Notes under the pieces: generated by a model
The model's input: only the letters and a program-made list of their open reading frames with translations
What the model was told of the DNA's origin: nothing
Databases searched by the model: none
Part shown: in pieces, positions 17,094 to 25,718 of the stretch
How the letters are laid out: every line of letters starts with the position of its first letter
Numbering within the stretch: the stretch's first letter is position 1
Translations under genes and position numbers: made by a program
NCBI GenBank assembly: GCA_024235955.1
Contig: JACKLJ010000003.1
Span: 372,001 to 436,000 of the forward strand
Direction: 5' to 3'
Length of the DNA: 64,000 nucleotides
Origin: Burkholderiaceae bacterium
GTDB lineage: Bacteria; Pseudomonadota; Gammaproteobacteria; Burkholderiales; Burkholderiaceae_C

Positions 17094-18011
17094 TCAGGCC
17101 GGCAGGTAACCCTCGACCGACAGGTAGCGCTCGCCGGTGTCGTAGTTGAAGCCCATCACGCGGGCGCCCTGGGGCAGTTCGGTCAGTTTCTGGGCGATGG
17201 CGGCCAGGGTGGCGCCGGAGCTGATGCCGACCAGGATGCCTTCCTCGCTCGCGCTGCGGCGGCCGTATTCGCGCGCGGCTTCGGCCTCGACCTGGATCAC
17301 CCCGTCGAGCAGGCTGGTGTCGAGGTTTTTGGGGATGAAGCCGGCGCCGATGCCCTGGATCGGGTGCGGCGCCGGCTGGCCACCGCTGATCACGGGCGAC
17401 TGCGTGGGCTCCACCGCGAACACCTTCAGGTTCGGCCACCTGGCCTTCAGCACGCGGGCCGTGCCCGTCAGGTGGCCGCCGGTGCCCACGCCGGTGATCA
17501 GCACGTCGAGCCCGTCCGGGAAGTCGGCCAGGATTTCCTGCGCGGTGGTGCGCTCGTGCACGGCCACGTTGGCGGGGTTCTCGAACTGCTGCGGGATCCA
17601 GGCGCCGGGCGTCTGCGCGGCCAGTTCCTCGGCGCGGGCGATGGCGCCCTTCATGCCTTTCTCGCGCGGGGTCAGGTCGAAGGTGGCGCCGTAGGCCAGC
17701 ATCAGGCGGCGGCGCTCGATGCTCATGCTGTCGGGCATCACCAGGATCAGCTTGTAGCCCTTGACGGCCGCCACCATGGCCAGGCCGACGCCGGTGTTGC
17801 CGCTGGTCGGCTCGATGATGGTGCCGCCCGGCTTGAGCTTGCCGCTCTGCTCGGCGTCTTCCACCATGCTGAGCGCGATCCGGTCCTTGATGGAGCCGCC
17901 GGGGTTGGCGCGTTCGCACTTGATCCAGACGTTGGCGCCTGCGCCGAACAGGCGGTTAATGCGCACGACGGGCGTGTGTCCGATGGTCTGCAGGATGTTG
18001 TCGGCTTTCAT
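17094..18011 (-). CDS. cysK: Cysteine synthase A (O-acetylserine sulfhydrylase)
   Basis: PLP enzyme of 305 aa making cysteine from O-acetylserine and sulfide. It shows the PLP lysine in NPGGSIKDR, the substrate loop EPTSGNTG, the PLP-phosphate loop GVGTGGHLTG and a C-terminal GISSGATLAA. The conserved LQTIGHTPVVRINRL fixes the N-terminus at MKADNI, ATG at 18011; an in-frame codon at 18035 is a less likely start. Divergent from the RNase P RNA gene with about 100 nt between. CysK rather than CysM is inferred from the N-terminus and length. Confidence 0.95.
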   Translation of the reverse strand: MKADNILQTIGHTPVVRINRLFGAGANVWIKCERANPGGSIKDRIALSMVEDAEQSGKLKPGGTIIEPTSGNTGVGLAMVAAVKGYKLILVMPDSMSIERRRLMLAYGATFDLTPREKGMKGAIARAEELAAQTPGAWIPQQFENPANVAVHERTTAQEILADFPDGLDVLITGVGTGGHLTGTARVLKARWPNLKVFAVEPTQSPVISGGQPAPHPIQGIGAGFIPKNLDTSLLDGVIQVEAEAAREYGRRSASEEGILVGISSGATLAAIAQKLTELPQGARVMGFNYDTGERYLSVEGYLPA

Positions 18012-18113
18012 GATGGCGTGTCTCGCGGTTGGCATGAGGGGAAACGGGCATTCTGGCGCAGGGCGCGGGCGGCGTCACCCATATCCATATGCCCGGCGGC
18101 GATAATGCGTGCC

Positions 18114-18454
18114 GTGAAGCCCGCCAGACCGCCGCTGGCGCAAGGCCCGAAAGGGCGCGCTGGAGGAACGTCCGGACTGCACAGGGCAGCGCAGGAGCTA
18201 ACGGCTCTCCACCGTGAGGTGAGGATCAGAGCAACAGAGACGAGTCGTGCCGGGGCAACCCGGTGCGGGTGAAACGGGCAATCTCTGCGCGCAGCAACAC
18301 CAAGTAGGTTGGCTTTGAGGCGGCCCGCCGAGCCAACGGGTAGGTGGCACCGAGCCGTCCGGGTGACCGGCGGCCCAGATGGATGGCGGTCACGGCGCCG
18401 GCTCCGAAAGGGGTAGACGCCGCACAGAATCCGGCGTACCGGCGGACTTCACAC
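18114..18454 (+). ncRNA. rnpB: RNase P RNA (bacterial type A)
   Basis: Catalytic RNA that matures tRNA 5' ends. Conserved core elements are present in order: GAGGAACGTCCGGAC (CR-I), CACAGGGCAG, GATCAGAGCAACAGAGACGA (CR-II/III), GGGTGAAACGG, and a 3' core ACAGAATCCGG...GGCGGACTTCACA that pairs with the 5' part. A run of six T at 18455-18460 directly follows, consistent with the transcript end. Exact ends are estimated from these elements. The gene is transcribed away from cysK. Confidence 0.95.
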
Positions 18455-18488
18455 TTTTTTCCGGTCAAGAAGAAATTCTTGATCAAAT

Positions 18489-18526
18489 TGGCCTGCAGCC
18501 CTTTGGTGGCGGGCGCAGGCAGCTAT
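18489..18526 (+). repeat. Family A hairpin repeat, copy 6 (near-consensus)
   Basis: The clearest copy. GCCTGC, bulged A, GCCC, a 9-nt loop, GGGC and GCAGGC form a 10-bp stem, followed by AGCTAT. It lies 30 nt after rnpB and before the convergent TSUP gene. Confidence 0.85.
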
Positions 18527-18649
18527 CGTAGTGATAGTGATTCGGGGTGCGAGCAGGCAACCGACGATGGTTGCATGGAACTGCGGCAGACGCCGCCGGC
18601 GCCCCGGGTCGGAGGCGCAGCCGGGCAGCGCCGCACCGTCCCGGCAGGC

Positions 18650-19465
18650 TCAGGCCGCGTGGCTGAGCAGCACCAGCCCGGAGACCAGCAGCAGCCCGTA
18701 GACGGCGCGGTTGAACTGCGCGCTCGTCAGGCGGTGGAACACCGAAAGGCCCAGCTGGGCGCGCAGCAGCGTCGCGGGAATCGCCGTCCACGTGGCCGCG
18801 CTCCATGCCACGCCTTGGCGGCCGGTCAGCATCCATGCCAGCGCCATCAGCTGCATGGTCAGGATGTAGGGCTGCTGGAGCGCGCGCGACTGCGTCTTGT
18901 CCAGCCCGCGCAGGTTGAGGCTGATCGAAAGCGCCGCACCCCGAAAGGCCACCAGCCCCCCGGTGATGCCGCCGGCCGCGCCGATGGCGAGTTCGGCGAC
19001 GGGCCCGGGCGCCGGCAGGCGCAGCGCAGGCTTGAACAGCAGGTAGGCGGCCGGGGGTGCCACCAGGGTGCCGATCACCAGGCCGATACCGCCGGGCGAC
19101 AGGTGCCGCAGCAGCTGAACGCCCAGGGGCAGGGTGACGGCCCCGCCCAGCACGTAGCGGAGCGAGCCGCGCCAGTCGAGCGTCTTCCACAGGCCGGCGG
19201 TGCAATAGAGCTGCAGCACGATGCTGCAGACCAGCAGCACCGGCACGGTCTCGCGCGACATCAGGTGCAGCATGCCCATGAGGCTGGCCGCCACGGCTGA
19301 AAAGGCGAACCCGACGATGCTGCCCAGCAGCGCCGCCACGCACACGCTGGCGCACAGGGCCGTCGTGTAGCCGCTGTGCTGATGCCGCAGCAGCAGCACC
19401 ATCGTGCCGGCCGCGGCCAGCATGAATGCGGTGCCGGGCGCGCGGATGGCGGATAGGGATTTCAT
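18650..19465 (-). CDS. TSUP/TauE-SafE family membrane permease
   Basis: 271 aa with about seven to eight hydrophobic segments and the TSUP half-repeat signature GAAGGITGGLVAFRGAALSI in the second half. Family members move sulfite, sulfonates or other small organic anions across the inner membrane. It is the last gene of a minus-strand run with an alpha/beta hydrolase and an MddA-like methyltransferase. A role in sulfur compound traffic is plausible but inferred. The ATG at 19465 is followed directly by conserved-looking hydrophobic sequence. Confidence 0.75.
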   Translation of the reverse strand: MKSLSAIRAPGTAFMLAAAGTMVLLLRHQHSGYTTALCASVCVAALLGSIVGFAFSAVAASLMGMLHLMSRETVPVLLVCSIVLQLYCTAGLWKTLDWRGSLRYVLGGAVTLPLGVQLLRHLSPGGIGLVIGTLVAPPAAYLLFKPALRLPAPGPVAELAIGAAGGITGGLVAFRGAALSISLNLRGLDKTQSRALQQPYILTMQLMALAWMLTGRQGVAWSAATWTAIPATLLRAQLGLSVFHRLTSAQFNRAVYGLLLVSGLVLLSHAA

Positions 19466-19543
19466 GTCGAACCTCTTGTGATCTCCCGCCCCCGAGGGCT
19501 CGCGCGCACGGGGCGGGTCCCGAAAACCAGGCTTTGGTGGCGG

Positions 19544-20386
19544 TCAGCGCGGCCCGCAGGCGCTGTGCGCGTGCAGGTCGAGAAAGGCGGCCAGCTGGTC
19601 GTTCACGGCGGCGGCGTGCGTGACCGGCCCCATGTGTCCCATGCCGGGGAGCTGCAGGTGCTGCGCCGCCGGCATCAAAGCCTGGAGCAGCTGCGCGATC
19701 CGCGCCGTGGCCGCGGTGGTGCGGCTGCCGGAAAGGCACAGGCTGGCCATCGTCAGGCCGGCCAGCCGTTCGGAGGGCAGCGACTCGTCACAGACCACGT
19801 GGAACTGCTGGCAGACGCTGGCCATGCTGGCCAGCACGGGGCGTTGCAGCTGCGGCGGGAGGCTGTCCCACGCGTGGGGGCCCGACCAGTAGTCGACAAA
19901 GGTGCGCGCCGCCTCGGTGGTGCAGCCGCCGTCCATCAGGAAGCCGATGAGGCTGAACGCCTCCAGGCCCGCGCGGATGGCGGCGCCCTGCGGTTCGTGG
20001 TCCGCCAGCAGCCGGAACAGCACCGGCTCGTAGACGGCCAGGCTGCGCACCAGGTGGGGGTGGCGGCAGGCCACGTGCATGGCGACGGCGCCGCCGTAGG
20101 AGTGGCCGATCAGGTGCGCCGCGCCGGCGCGCTTCAGGACGGGCAGGACGAGCGATGCCTCGTCGTCCAGCGACATCGCCCGGTCGTCCGCCCAGGCCTC
20201 CTGGTGGCCGTGGCCGTGCAGGTCGATGGCGACCACGTCGAATCTTGGGCGAAGGCGCTCGCCCAGCGCGTCCCACTGCCGGCCCGATGAGGCGCTGGCG
20301 TGGAGCAGGACGACGGTTTGCCGTTCGGCAGGGCGCGCGCACGGCAGCGCGAGCGGGCCCGAGGATGGGGGGTGCAGGTTCATCAT
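19544..20386 (-). CDS. Alpha/beta fold hydrolase
   Basis: 280 aa. Strand/turn VVLLHASASSGRQWD gives the oxyanion region, DVVAIDLHGHG follows, the nucleophile elbow is GHSYGG (Ser about residue 94) and the catalytic His is in PGMGHMGPV near the C-terminus. No signal peptide. The substrate is unknown. The gene follows the methyltransferase gene after only 4 nt, so the two are probably cotranscribed. Two adjacent ATG codons make the exact start uncertain by one residue. Confidence 0.82.
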   Translation of the reverse strand: MMNLHPPSSGPLALPCARPAERQTVVLLHASASSGRQWDALGERLRPRFDVVAIDLHGHGHQEAWADDRAMSLDDEASLVLPVLKRAGAAHLIGHSYGGAVAMHVACRHPHLVRSLAVYEPVLFRLLADHEPQGAAIRAGLEAFSLIGFLMDGGCTTEAARTFVDYWSGPHAWDSLPPQLQRPVLASMASVCQQFHVVCDESLPSERLAGLTMASLCLSGSRTTAATARIAQLLQALMPAAQHLQLPGMGHMGPVTHAAAVNDQLAAFLDLHAHSACGPR

Positions 20387-20390
20387 GATG

Positions 20391-21185
20391 TCAGCCTCCG
20401 GTGCGGTGGGTGTGCGGCGTGGTTGGGCGGGCGTCGCGACGCCCGGCGGGGTGGAAGGTGCGGAGCCGGGGCAGCAACATGCCCACGCGCTGCCGGTAGG
20501 CGCCGTAGCGCTCGCCGAACAGTCTCAGCAGGTCGCGCTCCTCGAAGGCGATGCCGATGAGGACGTAGGCACTCAGTCCGGCGGCGAACAGCAGGCGCCC
20601 CGCCGTCATCACCGGCACCGACCAGAAGCCCAGCATCAGGCCCGCGTACAGCGGGTGCCGCACGCAGCGGTAGAGCAGCGGGGTTCTGAACTCGCTCGCG
20701 GCGGGCTGGCCGCCCCGGAGCGGGGAGAACGCCTGTTGCAGGCCGAACAGCTCGAAGTGGTTGATCAGGAAGCTGCTCACGGCCACGATCAGCCAGCCGA
20801 GCCCGAACAGGCCCCACAGCAGCATGACCGCGGGCCCGCTTTCGACACGCCACACGACGGGCGTGTCGATCGGCAGCCAGCACCGGAACATCAGCAGCAG
20901 GGCGGCGCAGGTGGCCACCAGGTAGGTGCTGCGCTCGACCACCGGTGGCACGACGCGCGTCCACCAGCGCTTGAAGCCCTGGCGGGCCATGACGCTGTGC
21001 TGGACGCCGAACACCGCCAGCAGCAGCACGTCGGTGAGCACGGCTTCCTGCCAGCCGGCGCTGGGGCCGACGTCGACCGACCTGGGGACGACCAGGTTGC
21101 TGCTGAAGCCGATGAAATACAACAGGGCGGCCTGGCTCGCCAGGTAGGCGGCAAGGCCGTAGAGAGCGGAAAGCAGTGCGCGCAT
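20391..21185 (-). CDS. Isoprenylcysteine-methyltransferase-like membrane protein, MddA (methanethiol S-methyltransferase) type
   Basis: 264 aa with several membrane spans. LTDVLLLAVFGVQHSVMARQ, FELFGLQQAF and the C-terminal SAM-binding segment RCVRHPLYAGLMLGFW...EERDLLRLFGERYGAYRQRV match the MddA branch of the ICMT superfamily. MddA makes dimethyl sulfide from methanethiol using SAM; that activity is inferred from family resemblance. The ATG at 21185 is chosen; the upstream in-frame extension overlaps the promoter space of the divergent regulator. First gene of the run methyltransferase-hydrolase-TSUP permease. Confidence 0.75.
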   Translation of the reverse strand: MRALLSALYGLAAYLASQAALLYFIGFSSNLVVPRSVDVGPSAGWQEAVLTDVLLLAVFGVQHSVMARQGFKRWWTRVVPPVVERSTYLVATCAALLLMFRCWLPIDTPVVWRVESGPAVMLLWGLFGLGWLIVAVSSFLINHFELFGLQQAFSPLRGGQPAASEFRTPLLYRCVRHPLYAGLMLGFWSVPVMTAGRLLFAAGLSAYVLIGIAFEERDLLRLFGERYGAYRQRVGMLLPRLRTFHPAGRRDARPTTPHTHRTGG

Positions 21186-21281
21186 GGCGGTCTCCTGGGG
21201 CGGTGGGAGACGTGACGGTAGGCGCCGGGCGTCCCCTGAACGTCCCTGGGCGGCGGCGCCCGGCGGGGCTATAAAGCCGGC

Positions 21282-22908
21282 ATGTCGTCGCACGAGCCGC
21301 CTTCACCCGCACCTGCGGCGCCCCTGGCGGAGCTGCGGGTCTTCGGCGTTCCGGCCCTGGTGGTGCGGGGCGTGGAGGCGCCGCTGTCGCTGAAGCGCGC
21401 GCACGCGCTGCTGGCCTACCTGGCGTTCCACGCCGGGCCGGTGCCCCGGTCGCACCTGGCCACCCTGCTGTGGCCCGATGCGACCGAAGGGCAGGCCCGG
21501 GCGCGCCTGCGCCGGCTGGTCTACACGATGGAGGAAACCGCCGGTTTCCCGCTGCTGGTGGCCGAGCACGACGGACTGGCCCTGAGGGCAGGCCACGTGC
21601 AGACCGACGCGCTGCAGTTCGCCCGCCTGGCGCGCCGGCTGGTGGCGGCGGAGGCGCCCGACGGGCATGCGCTGTGCGAGGCGCGCGCCTGGCTGCCCCG
21701 CGCGCGCAGCCCCCTGCTGCAGGGCATCGCATTCGGCTCCGAGGCGTTCGACGACTGGCTCAAGGCGGTGTCGATCGAGCACGAACTGCTGCTCGCACGG
21801 CTGCTGGAGCGGATGGCCGATGCGCTGGCCAAGGGGGGGCGACCTGGCCGCCGCCATCGAGCTGGCCGAGGTGCTGATCGGGCTGGACGTTTACCGCGAG
21901 CCAAGCTATGTGCTGCTGATGCAGCTGCACGCGCTGCAGGGCCACAGCGCCGGTGTCGAAGCCGCCTACACGCGCTGCGCCGATGCCCTGAGGGCGGAGT
22001 TCGGCATCCGGCCCGGCCCGCAGACCGAGCAGGCGTACGAGCGCATCACTGAGGAGCTCCGGCGCCGGTGGTCGCTCCGCCCGCAACGGCCCGGCGTGCG
22101 CTTTGCCGAGAGCGGGCGCGGCACCATCGCCTACACCGTACTCGGCAGCGGCGCGCGGGTGCTGGTCATCTGCACGGGCTTCGTGTCGAACATCGAGATT
22201 GCGCTGGAGTACCCGCAACTGCGGGCCTGCCTGGACGCACTGGCCGAGCGCTTCCAGGTGGTGCTGTTCGACCGCAGCGGGCTGGGCCTGTCGGAGCGCC
22301 TGCTGGCCGCCAGCACGCCGGACGCGCTGGCGGCCGACATCACGGCGGTGATGGACCACGCCGGGCTGGCGCGGGCCTGGATGTTCGGCTCGTCCGAAGG
22401 CAGCCTGGGCACGATGCGGCTGGCCGTCGAATGCCCGGACCGCGTTCAGGGGCTGTGCCTGTTCGGTGCGCTGGCGCGCGGATCGGCGTCGGCGGATTAC
22501 CCGTGGGCGCTACCCGCCGCCGCGTACGACGTCTGGCTGAACCGGCTCATCGCCGCCTGGGGCGGGCCGGTGGGGCTGGAGACGTTCGCACCCGGCCAGC
22601 AGGACGACCCTGCCCTGCGCGCCTGGTGGGCGCGTCTAGTGCGGCATTCCGCGTCGCCCGGTGGCCTGGCGACGATCCTGGGCGGCCTGCGCGACGCCGA
22701 CCTGCGCGCCGACCTGGCCCGCATCCGGGCGCCGACGCTGGTGATGCACCGCCGCGGCGACCGCGCCGTGCGGTTCGAGGCCGGCGAACACCTGGCGCGC
22801 ACCATTCCCGGCGCGGCCTGGCTGCCGCTCGAAGGCGCCGATCACTTCTGGTGGTGTGGCGAGAGCGAGGCCGTGATCGAGGCGGTGCTCAGGTTTGCCA
22901 GCCCGTGA
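21282..22908 (+). pseudogene. BTAD-domain regulator fused to alpha/beta hydrolase, frameshifted
   Basis: The first frame (21282-) encodes a SARP-like winged helix, LRVFGVPALVVRGVEAPLSL and RSHLATLLWPDATEGQAR, then the start of a bacterial transcriptional activation domain. At a run of seven G (21833-21839) the sense shifts; deleting one G rejoins KGGDLAAAIELAEVL, and the frame continues to 22908. The second part completes the BTAD helices and adds a hydrolase with nucleophile FGSSEGSLG, acid in HRRGDRAVRF and His in EGADHFWW. The corrected product would be 541 aa. It is divergent from the MddA-like gene 96 nt away and probably regulates it. Sequencing error or a real phase-variable homopolymer are both possible. 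Confidence 0.78.
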
Positions 22909-23079
22909 CGATCGCTGATAGCTCTTGCGGAGAGGGACTCTTCACCGCGAAGCGAGGATCAGCGCAGCGCGGACGAGCCGACCGGCATGGGACGAGAAAG
23001 CGTGGGCGCCGACACAGCCCGGCGCTCCAGAGGGCCTCTTGGGACTCTTTTCGGTTGAAAGCGGATTTATGGGTCAAAT

Positions 23080-23118
23080 CGGCCTGTAGCCCTTTGGTGG
23101 CAGGCGCAGACAGCTATA
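23080..23118 (+). repeat. Family A hairpin repeat, copy 7
   Basis: GGCCTGTAGCCCTTTGGTGG then CAGGCGCAGACAGCTAT, with two stem changes from consensus. It lies between the convergent regulator-hydrolase and M48 protease genes. Confidence 0.75.
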
Positions 23119-23155
23119 TTATTGATAGCTATCGGCCAATGCCCCGAGCACGCGG

Positions 23156-24358
23156 TCAGCCGCAGTCCAGCGCCTCGCCGGCCTTGATGCGCTGGGCGCG
23201 GCCGGCGGTGTCGGGGTGGGTGTTGAGCCAGTCGACGCTCCGGCCCGGGTGCGTCAGGCTGGCCGGTGCGGCGGCGGAGGCACTGCTGGCCGCAGGTGCC
23301 GCCGATGCCGGTGCGCCGGGGCTGTCGGTGCCCTTGCTGCGCGGGTCGCGGTCGATGGCCAGCAGCAGGTCGGCCATCGGCGCCGTGGGCAGATGGGCGG
23401 CGTGCATCAGCTGCACGGCGTAACAGTCGGACTGGGTCTCGTGGCGGCGCTGGTAGGAAAGGCCGGTGAGCAGCGCCGAGCCGGACGAGATCAGCGAGCT
23501 CACGTCGCCCAGTGCCAGCCCCAGGCCGGCCTGGAGCACGCCCTGTTCCACCAGCAGCCGCGTGGTGTGGCGGTACTCCACATGGCCGATCTCGTGCGCC
23601 AGCACGCCCATCAGCGCGGTGTCGCCGGTGCCAGGCTCGCGCGCGGCACGCGCCACCATGGCGTCGGTCATCACGATGGTGCCGCCGGGCAGGGCGAAGG
23701 CATTGGCCGGCATGCCGGAGCGGAACAGCAGTTTCAGTTCCGGCTGGTAGTGGCGATAGGGCGGCGGCTGCCGGCGCGCCTCGGCCGCGAGGCGGTCGAA
23801 CTGCTGGCGCAGCTCTGCCTGGCGGGCGGGCGCCAGCTGGCTGGGCTTGACGTAGTTCTCGTCGATCTGCGCCAGCGCCTGGGTGCCCAGCGCCTGCTCC
23901 CAGCGCATGGGCACCAGGCGCGTGAGCTGCGCCGCCGCCCAGGGCGTGCCCCAGCGGTAGAAGGCCGCCACCGCCACGGCGGCGACCACCAGCACGGCCA
24001 GCAGCACCGTCAGGCGCGTCTGCATGCGCTCGGCCAGCGGCGGCTTGCGGCCGGCCAGCGCCAGCGCGGTCTGCCAGGCCGCGGGGTCGTCGATCTGCAG
24101 GCTGCCGGCGCGGCCCAGGTCCACCATCACCGAGGGCGGCGCGCGCCCGGCGCTCCAGCGTTCCGGCCAGCCGACGTCGCCGTGGCGGAAGGCCAGATGT
24201 TCGCACCGGCCGTCGAGGGCCTGCAGTCGCAGCTCGGGCCCGCGCGGGCTGGGCCACAGCTGCAGCGCCACCGGCCGGGCGCGGGAGCTGCGGCCGTCGA
24301 ACCAGCGGGCCTGCAGCGAGGCCGGGCCCACCGGGGCAGGGGCGGGCCGGCTAGCCAA
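23156..24358 (-). CDS. M48 family metalloprotease (Oma1/BepA-like) with N-terminal DUF7092-like domain
   Basis: 400 aa. The N-terminal 95 residues (LQARWFDGRSSRARPVALQL) resemble the DUF7092 domain, followed by one membrane span (about 116-133) and a periplasmic-type M48 domain. Zinc motif HEIGHVEYRH is near residue 260 and the third ligand Glu is in RRHETQSDCYAV. A low-complexity Ala/Ser stretch precedes the C-terminal NTHPDTAGRAQRI. The frame starts with TTG at 24358, overlapping the stop of the upstream yjgN-like gene by 8 nt, which supports coupled translation. Likely role: membrane protein quality control. Confidence 0.85.
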   Translation of the reverse strand: MASRPAPAPVGPASLQARWFDGRSSRARPVALQLWPSPRGPELRLQALDGRCEHLAFRHGDVGWPERWSAGRAPPSVMVDLGRAGSLQIDDPAAWQTALALAGRKPPLAERMQTRLTVLLAVLVVAAVAVAAFYRWGTPWAAAQLTRLVPMRWEQALGTQALAQIDENYVKPSQLAPARQAELRQQFDRLAAEARRQPPPYRHYQPELKLLFRSGMPANAFALPGGTIVMTDAMVARAAREPGTGDTALMGVLAHEIGHVEYRHTTRLLVEQGVLQAGLGLALGDVSSLISSGSALLTGLSYQRRHETQSDCYAVQLMHAAHLPTAPMADLLLAIDRDPRSKGTDSPGAPASAAPAASSASAAAPASLTHPGRSVDWLNTHPDTAGRAQRIKAGEALDCG

Positions 24359-25607
24359 TCAGATCCAGCCCCAGCGCGTCGGCGGCGGCGTCGCCGAAGG
24401 CGCCTTGCTGTTCCACCAGCTGGCCAGCCAGCTGGTCGGTGCCACCCTTGATCCACAGCGTGACCGAGCCCACCTTGGCGGCGTACTCAGTGGCCACGGC
24501 AAAGGGCCGGTAGAAGCCCAGCGTCAGCAGCGTGAGCAGGGCGTTCCTGACCCGCAGCCATACATAGGCACCGGTGCGCAGATCGGTCTTGCTGCGGGCG
24601 ATGTGGCTGAAGCCGACGTTGTTCCACACCAGCTGGAACATGCGGGCCTCGCGGTAGGCGCGCGCCGGCAGGCTGGCCAGCACGGCTGTCAGCACCACGC
24701 CGATGCCGACCACCAGCACCGCCAGAACGGCACCGATCGGGCCTTCGATGCGGCCCCAACCGCGTCCCACCAGCGCCGAGCCGGCGGCCAGCGCGAGCCC
24801 GATGGCCAGCAGGCACAGCAGGAACATGCCCACGGTGGCCAGCCAGACCCGCACGAAATCGCCGTACACCGGCTTCCAGCGTCCCGCCTGGCCGCCGATG
24901 CGCGCCCGCGCCACCAGCAGGCGGCGGTAGTTGTATTCGAGGCGGATCACGCACAGCAGCGTGAGCACCAGCGCGACCGCGCCCATGGCCACCACCGGCC
25001 AGATCAGCTCCGGCGCCTTCGGGGCGAAAGCGGGCGCATCCTTGGCAGCCGGAGCGGCGCTTCCCATCATCGGATCGATGAGGATGAAGGCCGCGGTCCA
25101 TACCGCTGCGATGGCGAACACCGGCCAGCTGGCCAGATAGACCTCCTTCCAGCTCGCAGTGAAAGCCAGCCGCACGCCGCGCCAGCGCGTGGACGCCAGC
25201 CGGAAGCGCATGGCGCTGCCCCACAGCCAGGGCAGCAGCAGGGCGAAGCCGAAGAACAGCAGGGACGAGGCCGTGTCCTGCCCGGTGCGCACCGCGATCT
25301 CATAGGCCACGTACAGACCGGCGAAGGCCAGGAAGCCGAACACCATCTTGCGCTGCTTGCCGATGAACTCCAGCGGGCTGTCGGCCACGAAGGTGTGGCT
25401 GTAGAAGTACTGGGCCTTGCGCCGGCGCGCGAAGGGGGTGTACAGGCCCAGCGTGACCACGTTGAGCAGCACGTTGACGATCCAGACGCGGAAGTACTCG
25501 CCGCCGGAACCGGTGAATTCCACCGTGTGCCGCTCGATTTTCTGGCGGGGCGCCACCGGCGCGGCAGCGAGCCGTACCGGCTGGGGAGGATGGGGTGCAG
25601 GGTTCAC
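24351..25607 (-). CDS. YjgN family (DUF898) membrane protein
   Basis: 418 aa with about seven membrane spans. Duplicated DUF898 signatures are seen: EYFRVWIVNVLLNVVTLGLY with YTPFARRRKAQYF, and YVWLRVRNALLTLLTLGFYR with PFAVATEYAA. Start is GTG at 25607. The family is widespread and uncharacterised, and commonly sits beside an M48 protease gene as here, so the pair probably works together in the envelope. It overlaps the protease gene by 8 nt. Confidence 0.87.
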   Translation of the reverse strand: MNPAPHPPQPVRLAAAPVAPRQKIERHTVEFTGSGGEYFRVWIVNVLLNVVTLGLYTPFARRRKAQYFYSHTFVADSPLEFIGKQRKMVFGFLAFAGLYVAYEIAVRTGQDTASSLLFFGFALLLPWLWGSAMRFRLASTRWRGVRLAFTASWKEVYLASWPVFAIAAVWTAAFILIDPMMGSAAPAAKDAPAFAPKAPELIWPVVAMGAVALVLTLLCVIRLEYNYRRLLVARARIGGQAGRWKPVYGDFVRVWLATVGMFLLCLLAIGLALAAGSALVGRGWGRIEGPIGAVLAVLVVGIGVVLTAVLASLPARAYREARMFQLVWNNVGFSHIARSKTDLRTGAYVWLRVRNALLTLLTLGFYRPFAVATEYAAKVGSVTLWIKGGTDQLAGQLVEQQGAFGDAAADALGLDLIG

Positions 25608-25718
25608 GTGCCAAAGTGTAATGAAAGGTTGCAGCGCCCAGCCGGCCAGCCGTGCGCGGCTGGCCGCGCCGTGTGCATCACGTCACGCCCGCACCGCCCG
25701 GCGGGTGGGTGGTGCAGT

